Counted from the stretch's first letter, positions 1 through 7,674 are shown. The stretch is 15,641 bases of DNA from an uncultured Bacilli bacterium (GCA_934085595.1 CAKOHK010000016.1:1-15641); one strand, 5' to 3'. Made by a program: numbers and translations. Notes: generated by a model from the sequence alone, not told the origin.

Positions 1-12
1 AGGTATATCAAG

Positions 13-1557
13 ATGAGTATAAGAAAAAATGTAATATATTATATAAAGAAAAACATTTTTATAGTTTTAGTGTTGATAAGTTTATGTCCAGTACTAGCAA
101 TAAGTTATGCAAAGTTTACTATAAATAGTGAAAGTTACAGAAGTAATGAAATGTATATTTCAGAGCTTTTGTATTCTATAAAAATAGATAACGAAAATAC
201 ATACACTATAGATATAGAACCAGGAGAAACAGAACACACTATTGAAATAACAAGTTTAAATGCAGTTTCTACCAATTATAAACTTGCATATCTAAACAAC
301 GATAACTTAGGTGTTAAGTATGCAAGTGATTATCTAGAACCATCATTTGGAGGAATCGTAACAACAAGGGAAATCTCTCTTACAATAAAAAACACAAGTA
401 CCAAAAATCAAACATTATCACTTATGATATTTGGAGGATATTCATTTAACGAAGTAAATGAAGTAAAAGTATTAGATACATACACAGAAATAGATACGAA
501 TTATTTACATTATGATTATGAAACAACAGCCTTATATATTGATAATACTAGAGTAGATGAACTTGATAGTACGAAAAAGTATAATCTTGTTAGTTATACA
601 TGTAGTAATAATGCACAAGTAACATATGACACGGATAATAGAATAATAAATATAAAATCTGATAAGCAAACAAAATGTAGCTTATATTTTGAAGAAAAGA
701 AAGTAACCCTTGCAAACTATCTAATAGATAATTATAGTACTTTAGGTCTAACTAAAATATCTCAAGCAGCAACAGGTAATCAAAATTATGCTACTACTGA
801 ATATAGATATCAAGGAGCAAATCCAAATAACTATATAACATTTAATGGAGAAACAGGAGTATGGAGAATAATTGGAGTATTCGAAGTGGAAACACCACAA
901 AGTGACGGAACATATATAAAAGAAAGTAAAGTAAAGATGGTAAGAGATGAAATCGGAACATCAAGATGGAATTCTACTCCGCCTGTGAGTACTAACGACT
1001 GGACAACTGCGACCTTGATGACTACTTTAAATAGTGGAGATTATTATAATAGAACTGGTACATATGTAAGCAACGGTTTAACAGATAATGCAAAAAATCA
1101 GATAAGCAGTACAAAATGGTATTTAGGAAATGTTGTGTATAATAATGGCTATGGTAATACAAAAGAAATATATGCTCAAGAAAGAAGTACAAGTGTGCAT
1201 AGTGGAAATAAACAAACATGGGATGGGAAAGTAGCATTAATATATCCAAGTGATTATATGTATGCAAGTAGTGCATGCTATAATGATGAGAGTGTGAAAG
1301 GAAGTAGTTCTGATTCAAGCGAGGATTATAGCAGTGATACATGTTTAAGTACTAACTGGTTATTTATTGGATCATGGTATTGGGCTTTGTCGCCTAATTC
1401 TTCAAATGCGGTCCAAGTAATGGGTGTGAACGGGAGCCTGAACAGCAACTATGCTGGTAGCGCTGGGGGTGGTTTATGTCAGTCAGTATATCTTGATTCC
1501 GGCGTAAAGTACATATCAGGAGATGGTAGTAAAGAAAAGGCGTTTGAGATAGAATAG
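13..1557 (+). CDS. Secreted mosaic protein A: export signal, TasA-like region, C-terminal lectin/FGE-like domain
   Basis: A 514-residue exported protein of unknown function. Residues 1-13 are basic, 14-32 form one hydrophobic segment, and AISYAKF resembles the signal/processing site of camelysin/TasA-like proteins. Residues about 35-165 are beta-rich (IEPGETEHTIEIT is typical). Residues 180-227 form a small module with two cysteines (YTCSNN, TKCSLYF). From residue 231 (VTLANYLIDN) to the end, the protein matches the C-terminal half of protein C at 11723, including a cysteine pair (SACYND ... DTCLS) and a WALSP...GGLCQSVYLD motif that recalls C-type-lectin/FGE-like folds. There is no LPXTG anchor. 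The ATG follows AAGGTATATCAAG-type ribosome-binding sequence, only partly inside the window. G+C rises sharply from about 1380. Its promoter lies outside the window; if the ends join, it is the poly-G promoter at 15578. Secretion is well supported; ligand and role are unknown. Confidence 0.8.
   Translation: MSIRKNVIYYIKKNIFIVLVLISLCPVLAISYAKFTINSESYRSNEMYISELLYSIKIDNENTYTIDIEPGETEHTIEITSLNAVSTNYKLAYLNNDNLGVKYASDYLEPSFGGIVTTREISLTIKNTSTKNQTLSLMIFGGYSFNEVNEVKVLDTYTEIDTNYLHYDYETTALYIDNTRVDELDSTKKYNLVSYTCSNNAQVTYDTDNRIINIKSDKQTKCSLYFEEKKVTLANYLIDNYSTLGLTKISQAATGNQNYATTEYRYQGANPNNYITFNGETGVWRIIGVFEVETPQSDGTYIKESKVKMVRDEIGTSRWNSTPPVSTNDWTTATLMTTLNSGDYYNRTGTYVSNGLTDNAKNQISSTKWYLGNVVYNNGYGNTKEIYAQERSTSVHSGNKQTWDGKVALIYPSDYMYASSACYNDESVKGSSSDSSEDYSSDTCLSTNWLFIGSWYWALSPNSSNAVQVMGVNGSLNSNYAGSAGGGLCQSVYLDSGVKYISGDGSKEKAFEIE
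703..1512 (+). repeat. Shared C-terminal block of protein A, paralogous to 12293-13183
   Basis: From VTLANYLIDN onward this stretch aligns with 12293-13183 in protein C at both protein and DNA level. Exact DNA runs include 862-887 matching 12452-12477. The N-terminal halves of the two proteins do not align. Such a block could support gene conversion or recombination between paralogs; that part is inference. Confidence 0.85.
1381..1479 (+). other. Candidate variable region (lectin-like patch) of protein A
   Basis: Codons 457-489, from W457 to C489. G+C is 59/120 over 1381-1500, against about 30% in the preceding part of the gene. The codons use AAC, AGC, GGT, GCT and GTC where the rest of the gene favours A-ending codons. 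Framework residues (W, SP, NA, M, V, G, GGL, QSVYLD) are shared with protein C while the positions between them differ radically. This fits a DGR-type variable region or other focused diversification; neither a template repeat nor a reverse transcriptase is visible here. Confidence 0.45.
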
Positions 1558-1573
1558 AAAGAGAGAATGTAAA

Positions 1574-1603
1574 GTGCCCTGCACGGTGAAGCTGTGCAGA
1601 CAC
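1574..1603 (+). other. GC-rich hairpin 3' of gene A
   Basis: CTGCACGG (1579-1586) pairs with CTGTGCAG (1592-1599) around the loop TGAAG, with one G-T wobble. An outer GTG (1574-1576) pairs with CAC (1601-1603). The hairpin begins 17 nt after the stop codon and has no T-run, so it is not a typical terminator. A second small palindrome, ATCTACTAGAT, follows at 1606-1616. A short GC-rich hairpin downstream of a variable region is a known DGR feature; here that role is only a hypothesis. Confidence 0.5.
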
Positions 1604-1692
1604 CGATCTACTAGATATTAACAAACAAATAAGGTTTTGCTATACCAATTATTTATATATATGGATACAAATGATACATTTTTGATGAAATT

Positions 1693-1731
1693 AAAACCTA
1701 TAAATTAGTTTTAACTATACTTATAGGTTTT
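1693..1731. terminator. Bidirectional intrinsic terminator between gene A and rarA
   Basis: AAAACCTATAA (1693-1703) and TTATAGGTTTT (1721-1731) form a perfect 11-bp stem. A T-rich tract follows on the plus strand, and a TTTTAATTT tract follows on the minus strand. It sits between the convergent 3' ends of gene A and rarA and can serve both. Between 1557 and 1740 I see only the hairpin at 1574, the palindrome at 1606 and this terminator. Confidence 0.8.
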
Positions 1732-1739
1732 TATTTATT

Positions 1740-2936
1740 TTATTTTTGCCCTTTAATTCTTTTATTAAACTCATAAAGTTCTTTTTCATATTTATTATTT
1801 TTAGGATTATAATATTTTCTTCCTATTAATTCTTTAGGCATATATTCTTGTTTTACATAATAATTAGGATAGTCATGTGGATATTTATAATTAAGTGAAT
1901 TAGTAGTTATATGTTCTGGAACACTACCAGTATTTTTACTTCTAACATCATTTAATGCTTCATCTATAGCTAGGTAAGCAGAATTACTTTTTGGACTTAA
2001 AGCCATATCAATAACCATAGTAGATAATATTTTAATAAGATCAGGATAACCGACTCTCTCACAATTATTAATCGCAGCATTAAGTTTAACTCCCATCATA
2101 GGATTAGCAAGCCCAATATCCTCATAAACTACATCACTCATTCTTCTATATATAATATCATAATCTCCTCTTTCAATAAGTCTAGCTAAATAGTGAAGAG
2201 AAGCATCTACATCACTACCTCTAATACTTTTTTGAAAAGCACTAATCGTATCATAATACCCATCTTCATTTTTGTCACTATAAAATGAAGGAGTGTTACT
2301 TGTATTAATTATACCCTCTATAGTAATCTCTTTATTAAGTCCATAATACATAAACTCTATTAAATTATAAGCATATCTAATATCTCCATTTGAAATATTT
2401 GCTATATAACTAATAGTTTTATTATCCATCTTAATATCAGGTAATACTTCTTTAACTCTTTTAATACCTTTTTCTATATCTTTACTATTAAGTTCATGAA
2501 GTTCTATAAGCTGGCATCTACTTCTAATCGCAGGATTAATTGAATGATATGGATTAGCATTAGTAAGCCCAATTAATTTAATAACTCCGCTTTCAATAAA
2601 AGAAAGTAAAATATCTTGTTTATCTTTATTCATACGATGTATCTCATCAACTATAAGTATCATCTGTCCATACATTTTAGCCTCTTCAATAACAACTTCA
2701 AAATCTTTTTTACTATTAATAGTTGCATTAAGCATTCTATATCTTAAATTAAGTTCATTCATCAAACACAAAGCAATAGTGGTTTTACCCGTACCACTCT
2801 TACCAAATAATATCATATTAAATATTTTCTTATTTTTAACAAGATTATTAAGTACTTTATTTTTACCAACCAAATGAGTTTGCCCAAGTACTTCACTTAA
2901 TTTACTAGGTCTAAGTTTATTTTGTAATAGTTCCAT
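1740..2936 (-). CDS. rarA: Replication-associated recombination protein A (RarA/MgsA, AAA+ ATPase)
   Basis: A 398-residue AAA+ ATPase of the RarA/MgsA/WRIP1 family, which acts at stalled replication forks with clamp-loader-like architecture. N-terminal RPSKLSEVLGQTHLVG is the family signature. Walker A is GKSGTGKTT (about 45-53), Walker B is LIVDEIHR (about 94-101), sensor 1 is LTNANPY and sensor 2 is GDIRYAYN. The C-terminal part (ANPMMGVKLNAA...ALSPKSNSAYLAIDEAL) is the RarA-specific helical domain. I place the start at 2936 rather than at the upstream in-frame ATG (2963), because GAAGGAGG lies just before it and homologs begin there. It is transcribed alone, divergent from xerD. Length is slightly short for the family but complete. 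Confidence 0.93.
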   Translation of the reverse strand: MELLQNKLRPSKLSEVLGQTHLVGKNKVLNNLVKNKKIFNMILFGKSGTGKTTIALCLMNELNLRYRMLNATINSKKDFEVVIEEAKMYGQMILIVDEIHRMNKDKQDILLSFIESGVIKLIGLTNANPYHSINPAIRSRCQLIELHELNSKDIEKGIKRVKEVLPDIKMDNKTISYIANISNGDIRYAYNLIEFMYYGLNKEITIEGIINTSNTPSFYSDKNEDGYYDTISAFQKSIRGSDVDASLHYLARLIERGDYDIIYRRMSDVVYEDIGLANPMMGVKLNAAINNCERVGYPDLIKILSTMVIDMALSPKSNSAYLAIDEALNDVRSKNTGSVPEHITTNSLNYKYPHDYPNYYVKQEYMPKELIGRKYYNPKNNKYEKELYEFNKRIKGQK

Positions 2937-2974
2937 AATACGCCTCCTTCTATATTCTAACATTTTTAATTTAA

Positions 2975-2980
2975 ATTATA
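2975..2980 (-). promoter_or_regulatory. Probable -10 box of the rarA promoter
   Basis: The minus strand reads TATAAT here, about 40 nt upstream of the rarA start codon. No convincing -35 box is found at 17 bp spacing, so this is a weak call resting on the consensus -10 and its position in the divergent rarA-xerD gap. Confidence 0.4.
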
Positions 2981-3018
2981 AAGTCAAATAACTTTACATA
3001 ACATATAGATTTTTAATA

Positions 3019-3024
3019 TATAAT
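3019..3024 (+). promoter_or_regulatory. Probable -10 box of the xerD operon promoter
   Basis: TATAAT lies 26 nt upstream of the xerD start. TTTACA at 2993-2998 could be a -35 box, but the spacer would be 20 bp. The transcript would have a short leader of about 20 nt. Confidence 0.4.
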
Positions 3025-3050
3025 TTGATAAAATAATAACGTGATGAATA

Positions 3051-3962
3051 ATGAATAATAGTGATATAAATGAAATTATAGAAGAGTATGTAGAATATTT
3101 AAAATATGAAAAAAATTATTCTAATAATACATATGAATCTTATGAAAGAGATATAAGAGATTTCTTAGTTAGTACTAATAAAGAAATAATAGATATAAGT
3201 GATAAAGATATTGATACATATATAATGAACAATTTATCGAAACTAACTGAATCTACTATTAATAGAAGAATAGCTAGTATTAGAAGTTTCTTTAAGTATT
3301 TAAATAACTATAAAGGTTATATTAATATAAGTGATGAAGTTAAAAATATGAAAAAGAGAAAAACTCTTCCTAAGTATTTAACTATGGAAGAAGTAGATAG
3401 ACTTTTAAATATTAATTTGGTTAATAAATATGATTATAGAAATAAAGCTATGCTTGAACTATTATATAGTACTGGTCTTCGTGCGAGTGAACTTATTAAT
3501 TTAGATACAACTAATATAGATTTTGATAATAAAATACTTAGTGTATATGGAAAAGGAAAGAAAGAAAGAATTGTTCCTTTAAGTGAAATTGCGATTAAGT
3601 ATTTAAAGATATATATTTATGAATATAGAAGTGATTTATTTGTTAAAAAGAAACCTGCGACAGACGCTTTATTCTTAAATAATCATGGTGAAAGAATGAC
3701 AAGACAAGGTCTTAATTTATTGCTAAGTAAAATAGCAGAAAATGCTAAAATAGATAAATTAATAACGCCACATGTTTTAAGACATAGTTTTGCAACTCAT
3801 TTAATTGAAAATGGAGCAGATATAAGAAGTGTACAAGAATTATTAGGACATGAAAATATAGTAACAACTGAAGTATATACACATATAGCAGATAAATATA
3901 TAAAAGAAAATTATGAAGAGTATTTTAATAGAAGTAAGAAAGATGGTGAAGCAAATGTTTAA
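3051..3962 (+). CDS. xerD: Tyrosine recombinase XerD/XerC family
   Basis: A 303-residue tyrosine recombinase that would resolve chromosome dimers at dif with FtsK. Residues 1-95 are the SAM-like core-binding domain; 105-290 form the catalytic domain. The full catalytic set is present: R144 (STGLRASEL), K168 (GKGKKER), H241 and R244 (HVLRHSF), H267 (LLGHEN) and Y276 (EVYTH). It overlaps deoB by 8 nt, and xerD next to deoB is the B. subtilis ripX-drm order, which favours a housekeeping role. The start has no classical AGGAGG; GTGAT at 3041-3045, matching the 3' part of an extended Shine-Dalgarno, is the only candidate. XerC versus XerD cannot be settled from one sequence. Confidence 0.9.
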   Translation: MNNSDINEIIEEYVEYLKYEKNYSNNTYESYERDIRDFLVSTNKEIIDISDKDIDTYIMNNLSKLTESTINRRIASIRSFFKYLNNYKGYINISDEVKNMKKRKTLPKYLTMEEVDRLLNINLVNKYDYRNKAMLELLYSTGLRASELINLDTTNIDFDNKILSVYGKGKKERIVPLSEIAIKYLKIYIYEYRSDLFVKKKPATDALFLNNHGERMTRQGLNLLLSKIAENAKIDKLITPHVLRHSFATHLIENGADIRSVQELLGHENIVTTEVYTHIADKYIKENYEEYFNRSKKDGEANV

Positions 3963-5124
3963 AAGAGTATTTTTAGTGGTATTAGATAGTTGCGGGGTAG
4001 GAGAAAGTCCTGATGCGATTAAGTATGATGATGTAGGAGCTAATACTTTACTGCATACGATTGATGGAAGAAATTATAATTTAGATGTACTTGAAAAAAT
4101 GGGATTTACTTCATTAGTAGGTAAAGAATGCGAGGGTATAAGAGGTATATATACAAAAGCTAAACCTATGAATCTAGCAAAAGATACACTGAATGGTCAC
4201 TATGAAATGATGGGGATAGTACTTGAAAAACCATATATGACATATCCAAATGGATTTCCTCTTGAATTAATTAGTGAAATTAAAAAAGCTACAGGAAGAG
4301 ATGTAATTGGAAATATTGCAGCAAGTGGAACTAAAATAATTGAAGATTTAGGACAAATGCATATGGAAACGGGAGCAATAATAGTTTATACTTCTGCTGA
4401 TTCAGTACTTCAAATAGCGGCTCATACTGATATCGTACCACTTGAAGAATTATATGACATATGTGAAAAAGTAAGAAAATTAACAGAAAATGATAAATAT
4501 AAAATTGCAAGGATAATAGCTCGTCCATTCCAAGGAAAACCAGGATCATTTTATAGAACACCAGATAGACATGATTACACAATGGACCCACCAAGAAATG
4601 TACTTGACTTATTAAGCGAAAATAAAGTAAACACAATCGCAATTGGAAAAATATCTGATATATTTAATGGGAAAAGCTTAAATGTAAAAATAAGAACAAA
4701 AGGTAATTTAGATGGAATGTTCAAACTAATAGACTTTGCTAAAGGTAATTTTAGTGGACTATTATTTGCAAATCTAAATGATTTTGATATGTTATATGGA
4801 CACAGAAGAGATAAAGATGGTTACTTAAAAGCACTAGAAGAGTTTAATTATTATTTACCAATACTTTTAAAGAACTTAAAAGATGATGATTTACTTATAA
4901 TAACAGCAGACCACGGAAATGATCCAACATATAAAGGAACCGATCATACAAGAGAATATGTACCAATATTAATGTATAATAGAAAGTTCAAAAAAGCACT
5001 TCGTCTTAAAGACAGAGATACTTTCGCAGATGTAGGAGCAACAATACTAGATAACTTTGGAATTAAAAATACTCTAGGAATAGGCACTAGTATGTTTGAT
5101 GATTTAAAAGATGAAAATAAATGA
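3955..5124 (+). CDS. deoB: Phosphopentomutase
   Basis: A 389-residue cytosolic enzyme that interconverts (deoxy)ribose 1-phosphate and 5-phosphate, linking nucleoside phosphorolysis to central metabolism. It belongs to the alkaline-phosphatase superfamily: metal ligand Asp in VVLDSCGVGE near the N-terminus, the GANTLLH segment with the phosphorylated Thr, DRHDYTMDPP in the cap region, and the C-terminal ADHGNDP...GTDHTREYVP metal site. I start at 3955 (MFKRVFLVVLDS) because family members begin there and GGTGA lies 5 nt upstream; an in-frame ATG at 3913 would add 14 residues inside xerD. Translation is probably coupled to xerD (8-nt overlap) and to the next gene (14-nt overlap). Confidence 0.95.
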   Translation: MFKRVFLVVLDSCGVGESPDAIKYDDVGANTLLHTIDGRNYNLDVLEKMGFTSLVGKECEGIRGIYTKAKPMNLAKDTLNGHYEMMGIVLEKPYMTYPNGFPLELISEIKKATGRDVIGNIAASGTKIIEDLGQMHMETGAIIVYTSADSVLQIAAHTDIVPLEELYDICEKVRKLTENDKYKIARIIARPFQGKPGSFYRTPDRHDYTMDPPRNVLDLLSENKVNTIAIGKISDIFNGKSLNVKIRTKGNLDGMFKLIDFAKGNFSGLLFANLNDFDMLYGHRRDKDGYLKALEEFNYYLPILLKNLKDDDLLIITADHGNDPTYKGTDHTREYVPILMYNRKFKKALRLKDRDTFADVGATILDNFGIKNTLGIGTSMFDDLKDENK

Positions 5125-6298
5125 TGAATTAATAGTAGACATAATAGATAATGATAATATAGGAAATGGAATAGCAAAGCAAAATAATCTTGTTATCTTT
5201 GTAAAAGGAGCATTAAAAGGCGAAGAAATAAAAATAAGAATAACTAGTCTTAAGAAAAACTATGCTTACGCTAGTATAATGGAAATACTAAAAGAAAGTA
5301 AATACAGAGAAAAGCCAAAATGCCCATATTATAATATTTGTGGTGGTTGTTCATTTATGCACACATCATATGAAAATGAAATTAATATTAAAAAAGAATA
5401 CTTAGAAAAATTATTTAAAAGAGAAGTAAACATATTAGAAACTAAAAACATATATAACTATAGAAATAAAGTAGTATTTCATGTAAAAGATAATAAAATA
5501 GGTTTATATAACGAACAAACACATGAAATATGTTCTATAGATAAATGTCTTTTATTAAAAGATGAAATAAATAATATATATAAAGAACTTAAAAAAATAG
5601 ATTTAACTAACATCAAAGAAATAATGATAAGAAGTGTAAATAAAGAAATAATGTTAAATGTAATAACAACAGCTAATATAAATAAAAAAGATTTATTACT
5701 TTTAAATATAGATAGTTTATATATTAATTCAAAACATATAAAAGGTAAAGAATATCTAATAGATGAAATAAATAATTTAAAGTTTACTATATATCCAGAA
5801 TCATTTTATCAAGTTAATAAAGAAGGAATGATATCTATATATAATAAAGCACTAAGCTATATAAATGATAGTGATAATTTACTTGATTTATATTGTGGTA
5901 CAGGAACTATAGCTATATGGATGAATAAAATATCAAAGAATATAAAAGGTTATGAAATAAATCATTCATCTATAGAAAACGCTAAATTAAACTTAAAATT
6001 AAATAATATTTCTAATATAGACTTTATATTAAATGACGCTAAGAATGTAAAAGGTTCTTATGATACTATTATAGTAGATCCACCAAGAAGTGGTTTATCT
6101 AAAGAAGTAATTAATTTTTTAAATGATAAAAAAGTTAAAAAATTAATATACATATCATGTAATCCAAATACTTTAAAAAGAGATATAGATTTACTAGTAA
6201 ATTATAATTTAATTGATATAAATGCATGTAACATGTTTAAAAGAACTAAGCATATAGAATGCGTCTGTCTACTGCAAGCAAAAGACTTTGAAAAATAA
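5111..6298 (+). CDS. rlmCD: 23S rRNA (uracil-5-)-methyltransferase, RlmCD/RlmD (RumA/TrmA) family
   Basis: A 395-residue SAM-dependent methyltransferase that forms 5-methyluridine in RNA. The N-terminal 60 residues are a TRAM RNA-binding domain. Iron-sulfur cysteines are C71, C77 and C80 (CPYYNICGGC) plus C146 (or C141). The SAM-binding motif is LLDLYCGTGTIA near 257, the DPPRSG motif is near 322, and the catalytic cysteine is in SCNPNT near 348. The C-terminal TKHIECVCLL is typical. In B. subtilis one enzyme, RlmCD (YefA), makes both 23S m5U747 and m5U1939; which target this one has is inferred from family only. It overlaps deoB by 14 nt and lacks a strong ribosome-binding site, so coupled translation is likely. 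Confidence 0.9.
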   Translation: MKINDELIVDIIDNDNIGNGIAKQNNLVIFVKGALKGEEIKIRITSLKKNYAYASIMEILKESKYREKPKCPYYNICGGCSFMHTSYENEINIKKEYLEKLFKREVNILETKNIYNYRNKVVFHVKDNKIGLYNEQTHEICSIDKCLLLKDEINNIYKELKKIDLTNIKEIMIRSVNKEIMLNVITTANINKKDLLLLNIDSLYINSKHIKGKEYLIDEINNLKFTIYPESFYQVNKEGMISIYNKALSYINDSDNLLDLYCGTGTIAIWMNKISKNIKGYEINHSSIENAKLNLKLNNISNIDFILNDAKNVKGSYDTIIVDPPRSGLSKEVINFLNDKKVKKLIYISCNPNTLKRDIDLLVNYNLIDINACNMFKRTKHIECVCLLQAKDFEK

Positions 6299-6305
6299 GT
6301 CTTTT
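6280..6305 (+). terminator. Possible terminator after rlmCD
   Basis: AAAAGACTT pairs with AAGTCTTTT around a loop that includes the rlmCD stop codon. The T-run is short and part of the stem, so termination may be weak. Confidence 0.4.
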
Positions 6306-6348
6306 AAAATGTAAAAATAATAATAAATGAATGAAAATAATATTGTTA

Positions 6349-6354
6349 TATGAT
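6349..6354 (+). promoter_or_regulatory. Possible -10 box upstream of tmk
   Basis: TATGAT about 25 nt before the tmk start, in the only sizeable gap (80 nt) between the rlmCD and tmk genes. No clear -35 box is seen. The ribosome-binding site GAGGTAAG follows at 6369-6376. Confidence 0.3.
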
Positions 6355-6378
6355 AAACTATTTATAGTGAGGTAAGAT

Positions 6379-7110
6379 ATGAGAGGAAAGATAATTGTAA
6401 TTGAAGGAACAGATGGTTCTGGAAAAGAAACACAAAGTAATAATGTGGAAAAATATTTAATAGAGAAAGGATTAAAAGTTAAGAAATATAGTTTCCCAGT
6501 ATATAGTTCTCCAACAGGTAAAATAGTCGGAGCATCATACTTAGGAAAACAAGAACTAGGAGAAAGTGTATTTCCTGAAACAGCAGCAAATGTAGATCCT
6601 TTAGTAAGTAGTTTATATTATGCAGCCGATAGAAGATACAATTTTCTAAATGAAATAGAAACAGCAGTTAATGAAAATGATGTAGTAATATTAGATAGAT
6701 ACACAACATCGAATATGGGACATCAAGCATGTAAAGCAAAAACTGATGAAGAAAGAGATAAAATATTGAACTTTATTGAAACACTAGAGTTTGATTTATG
6801 TGAATTACCAAGACCAGATTTAGTAGTATTTTTATATATGCCGTTTGAAGCATCAAGAGATTTAAGAAAAGGTAGAATTAGTGGAGATGGTCTTGAAAAT
6901 AGTGAAGAGCATCAAAGAAAAGCAGAAGATAATTACCTATTTATAGCAAGAAAATATGGATGGAATATAGTAAACTGCATTAATAAAGAAAAATACACAA
7001 GATTAGAAGACATCAAAACAATAGAAGAAATAAGCAAAGAAATAGAAAAAATCATAGAAGAAAAACTTCAAAATAGCGAAAAAAGTAAACTAAAAATGAC
7101 GAGGTATTAA
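6379..7110 (+). CDS. tmk: dTMP (thymidylate) kinase, long divergent form
   Basis: A 243-residue P-loop kinase that would convert dTMP to dTDP. The N-terminus IIVIEGTDGSGKETQ is the dTMP kinase P-loop, LDRYTTSNMGHQ carries the DR motif, and GRISGDGLENSEEHQ occupies the LID region. It is longer than the usual 205-215 residues, with an added acidic/lysine-rich helical tail (from about 215). The residue after the P-loop lysine is Glu where most P-loops have Ser or Thr. Ribosome-binding site GAGGTAAG is well placed. The stop overlaps the next start (TAATG), and that gene is a putative deoxynucleotidase, so the two may act together on the dTMP pool. Another deoxynucleotide kinase is possible but less likely. 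Confidence 0.85.
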   Translation: MRGKIIVIEGTDGSGKETQSNNVEKYLIEKGLKVKKYSFPVYSSPTGKIVGASYLGKQELGESVFPETAANVDPLVSSLYYAADRRYNFLNEIETAVNENDVVILDRYTTSNMGHQACKAKTDEERDKILNFIETLEFDLCELPRPDLVVFLYMPFEASRDLRKGRISGDGLENSEEHQRKAEDNYLFIARKYGWNIVNCINKEKYTRLEDIKTIEEISKEIEKIIEEKLQNSEKSKLKMTRY

Positions 7111-7673
7111 TGAATAAGAAAACTATAGTTATAGATATGGATGATGTAATAACATCAGAAACACTAACAGAAATAATAAATGAATATGAAGGAAAGCATT
7201 ACAAAGATGAAGATTTTAAAGATTTCTATAAACAAGATATCGTAGAAAACAAAGAAGACTTTTTCAAATATTTTCTTACTAAAAATGAATATAACTATGG
7301 AAAGATAAATGATAACGCTATAGAAGTAATAGAAAAACTAAATCAAAAATATGAAGTATTTATCGGAACATCATTTATATTTAAAGAAATAGTTGATGAA
7401 AGTGGAATATTTGTAAAGAATAAATATGATTTCTTACTTAAAAACTTTCCATTTTTAAACCCAATGAACTTTGTATTTGTAGGAAATAAAAAAATATTAA
7501 AAAGTGATATTAAAATAGATGATAAAATAGAAAATCTAATTAATGGTGATATAAAACTATTATATACAGCTTATCATAATAAAAATATTTCAAAAGAAGA
7601 ATTAGAAGAAAAAGGAATTATTAGAGTGAATAACTGGCTTGAAATAGAAAAGTTATTATTAAAGGAGGAATAA
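7110..7673 (+). CDS. Putative 5'(3')-deoxyribonucleotidase, HAD superfamily (NT5C-like)
   Basis: A 187-residue HAD-type phosphatase. Motif I is VIDMDDVI (nucleophile D9, acid/base D11), motif II is IGTSF near residue 90, and motif III is the lysine/aspartate stretch ILKSDIKIDDKIENL near 130-144. The DMDDV start and compact size resemble the NT5C deoxyribonucleotidases that dephosphorylate dNMPs. It overlaps tmk by one base, which supports a role in deoxynucleotide balance or clean-up. Substrate is inferred. It ends one base before the next gene, and its last codons contain that gene's ribosome-binding site (AAAGGAGG). Confidence 0.7.
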   Translation: MNKKTIVIDMDDVITSETLTEIINEYEGKHYKDEDFKDFYKQDIVENKEDFFKYFLTKNEYNYGKINDNAIEVIEKLNQKYEVFIGTSFIFKEIVDESGIFVKNKYDFLLKNFPFLNPMNFVFVGNKKILKSDIKIDDKIENLINGDIKLLYTAYHNKNISKEELEEKGIIRVNNWLEIEKLLLKEE

Positions 7674-7674
7674 A

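Noticed and set aside
1022..1342. Long open frame on the minus strand inside gene A, and similar antisense frames elsewhere (for example 4331-4642, 11399-11719)
   Set aside because: They mirror well-supported genes, have skewed compositions rich in His, Tyr and Leu, no ribosome-binding sites and no recognisable domains.
1557..1740. tRNA, small RNA gene or CRISPR repeats in the gap after gene A
   Set aside because: No cloverleaf, no spaced repeats and no clear promoter for a small RNA were found; only a hairpin, a palindrome and a terminator.
3051..3962. The tyrosine recombinase as an invertase that switches the surface genes
   Set aside because: It has full Xer catalytic features and sits in the conserved xerD-deoB order, and no inverted-repeat pairs flank the surface promoters. 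The G-tracts explain switching without it.
5111..5124. Read-through of TGA as Trp (code 4)
   Set aside because: The deoB stop TGA is at the expected family length, and all conserved Trp residues in the window are TGG.
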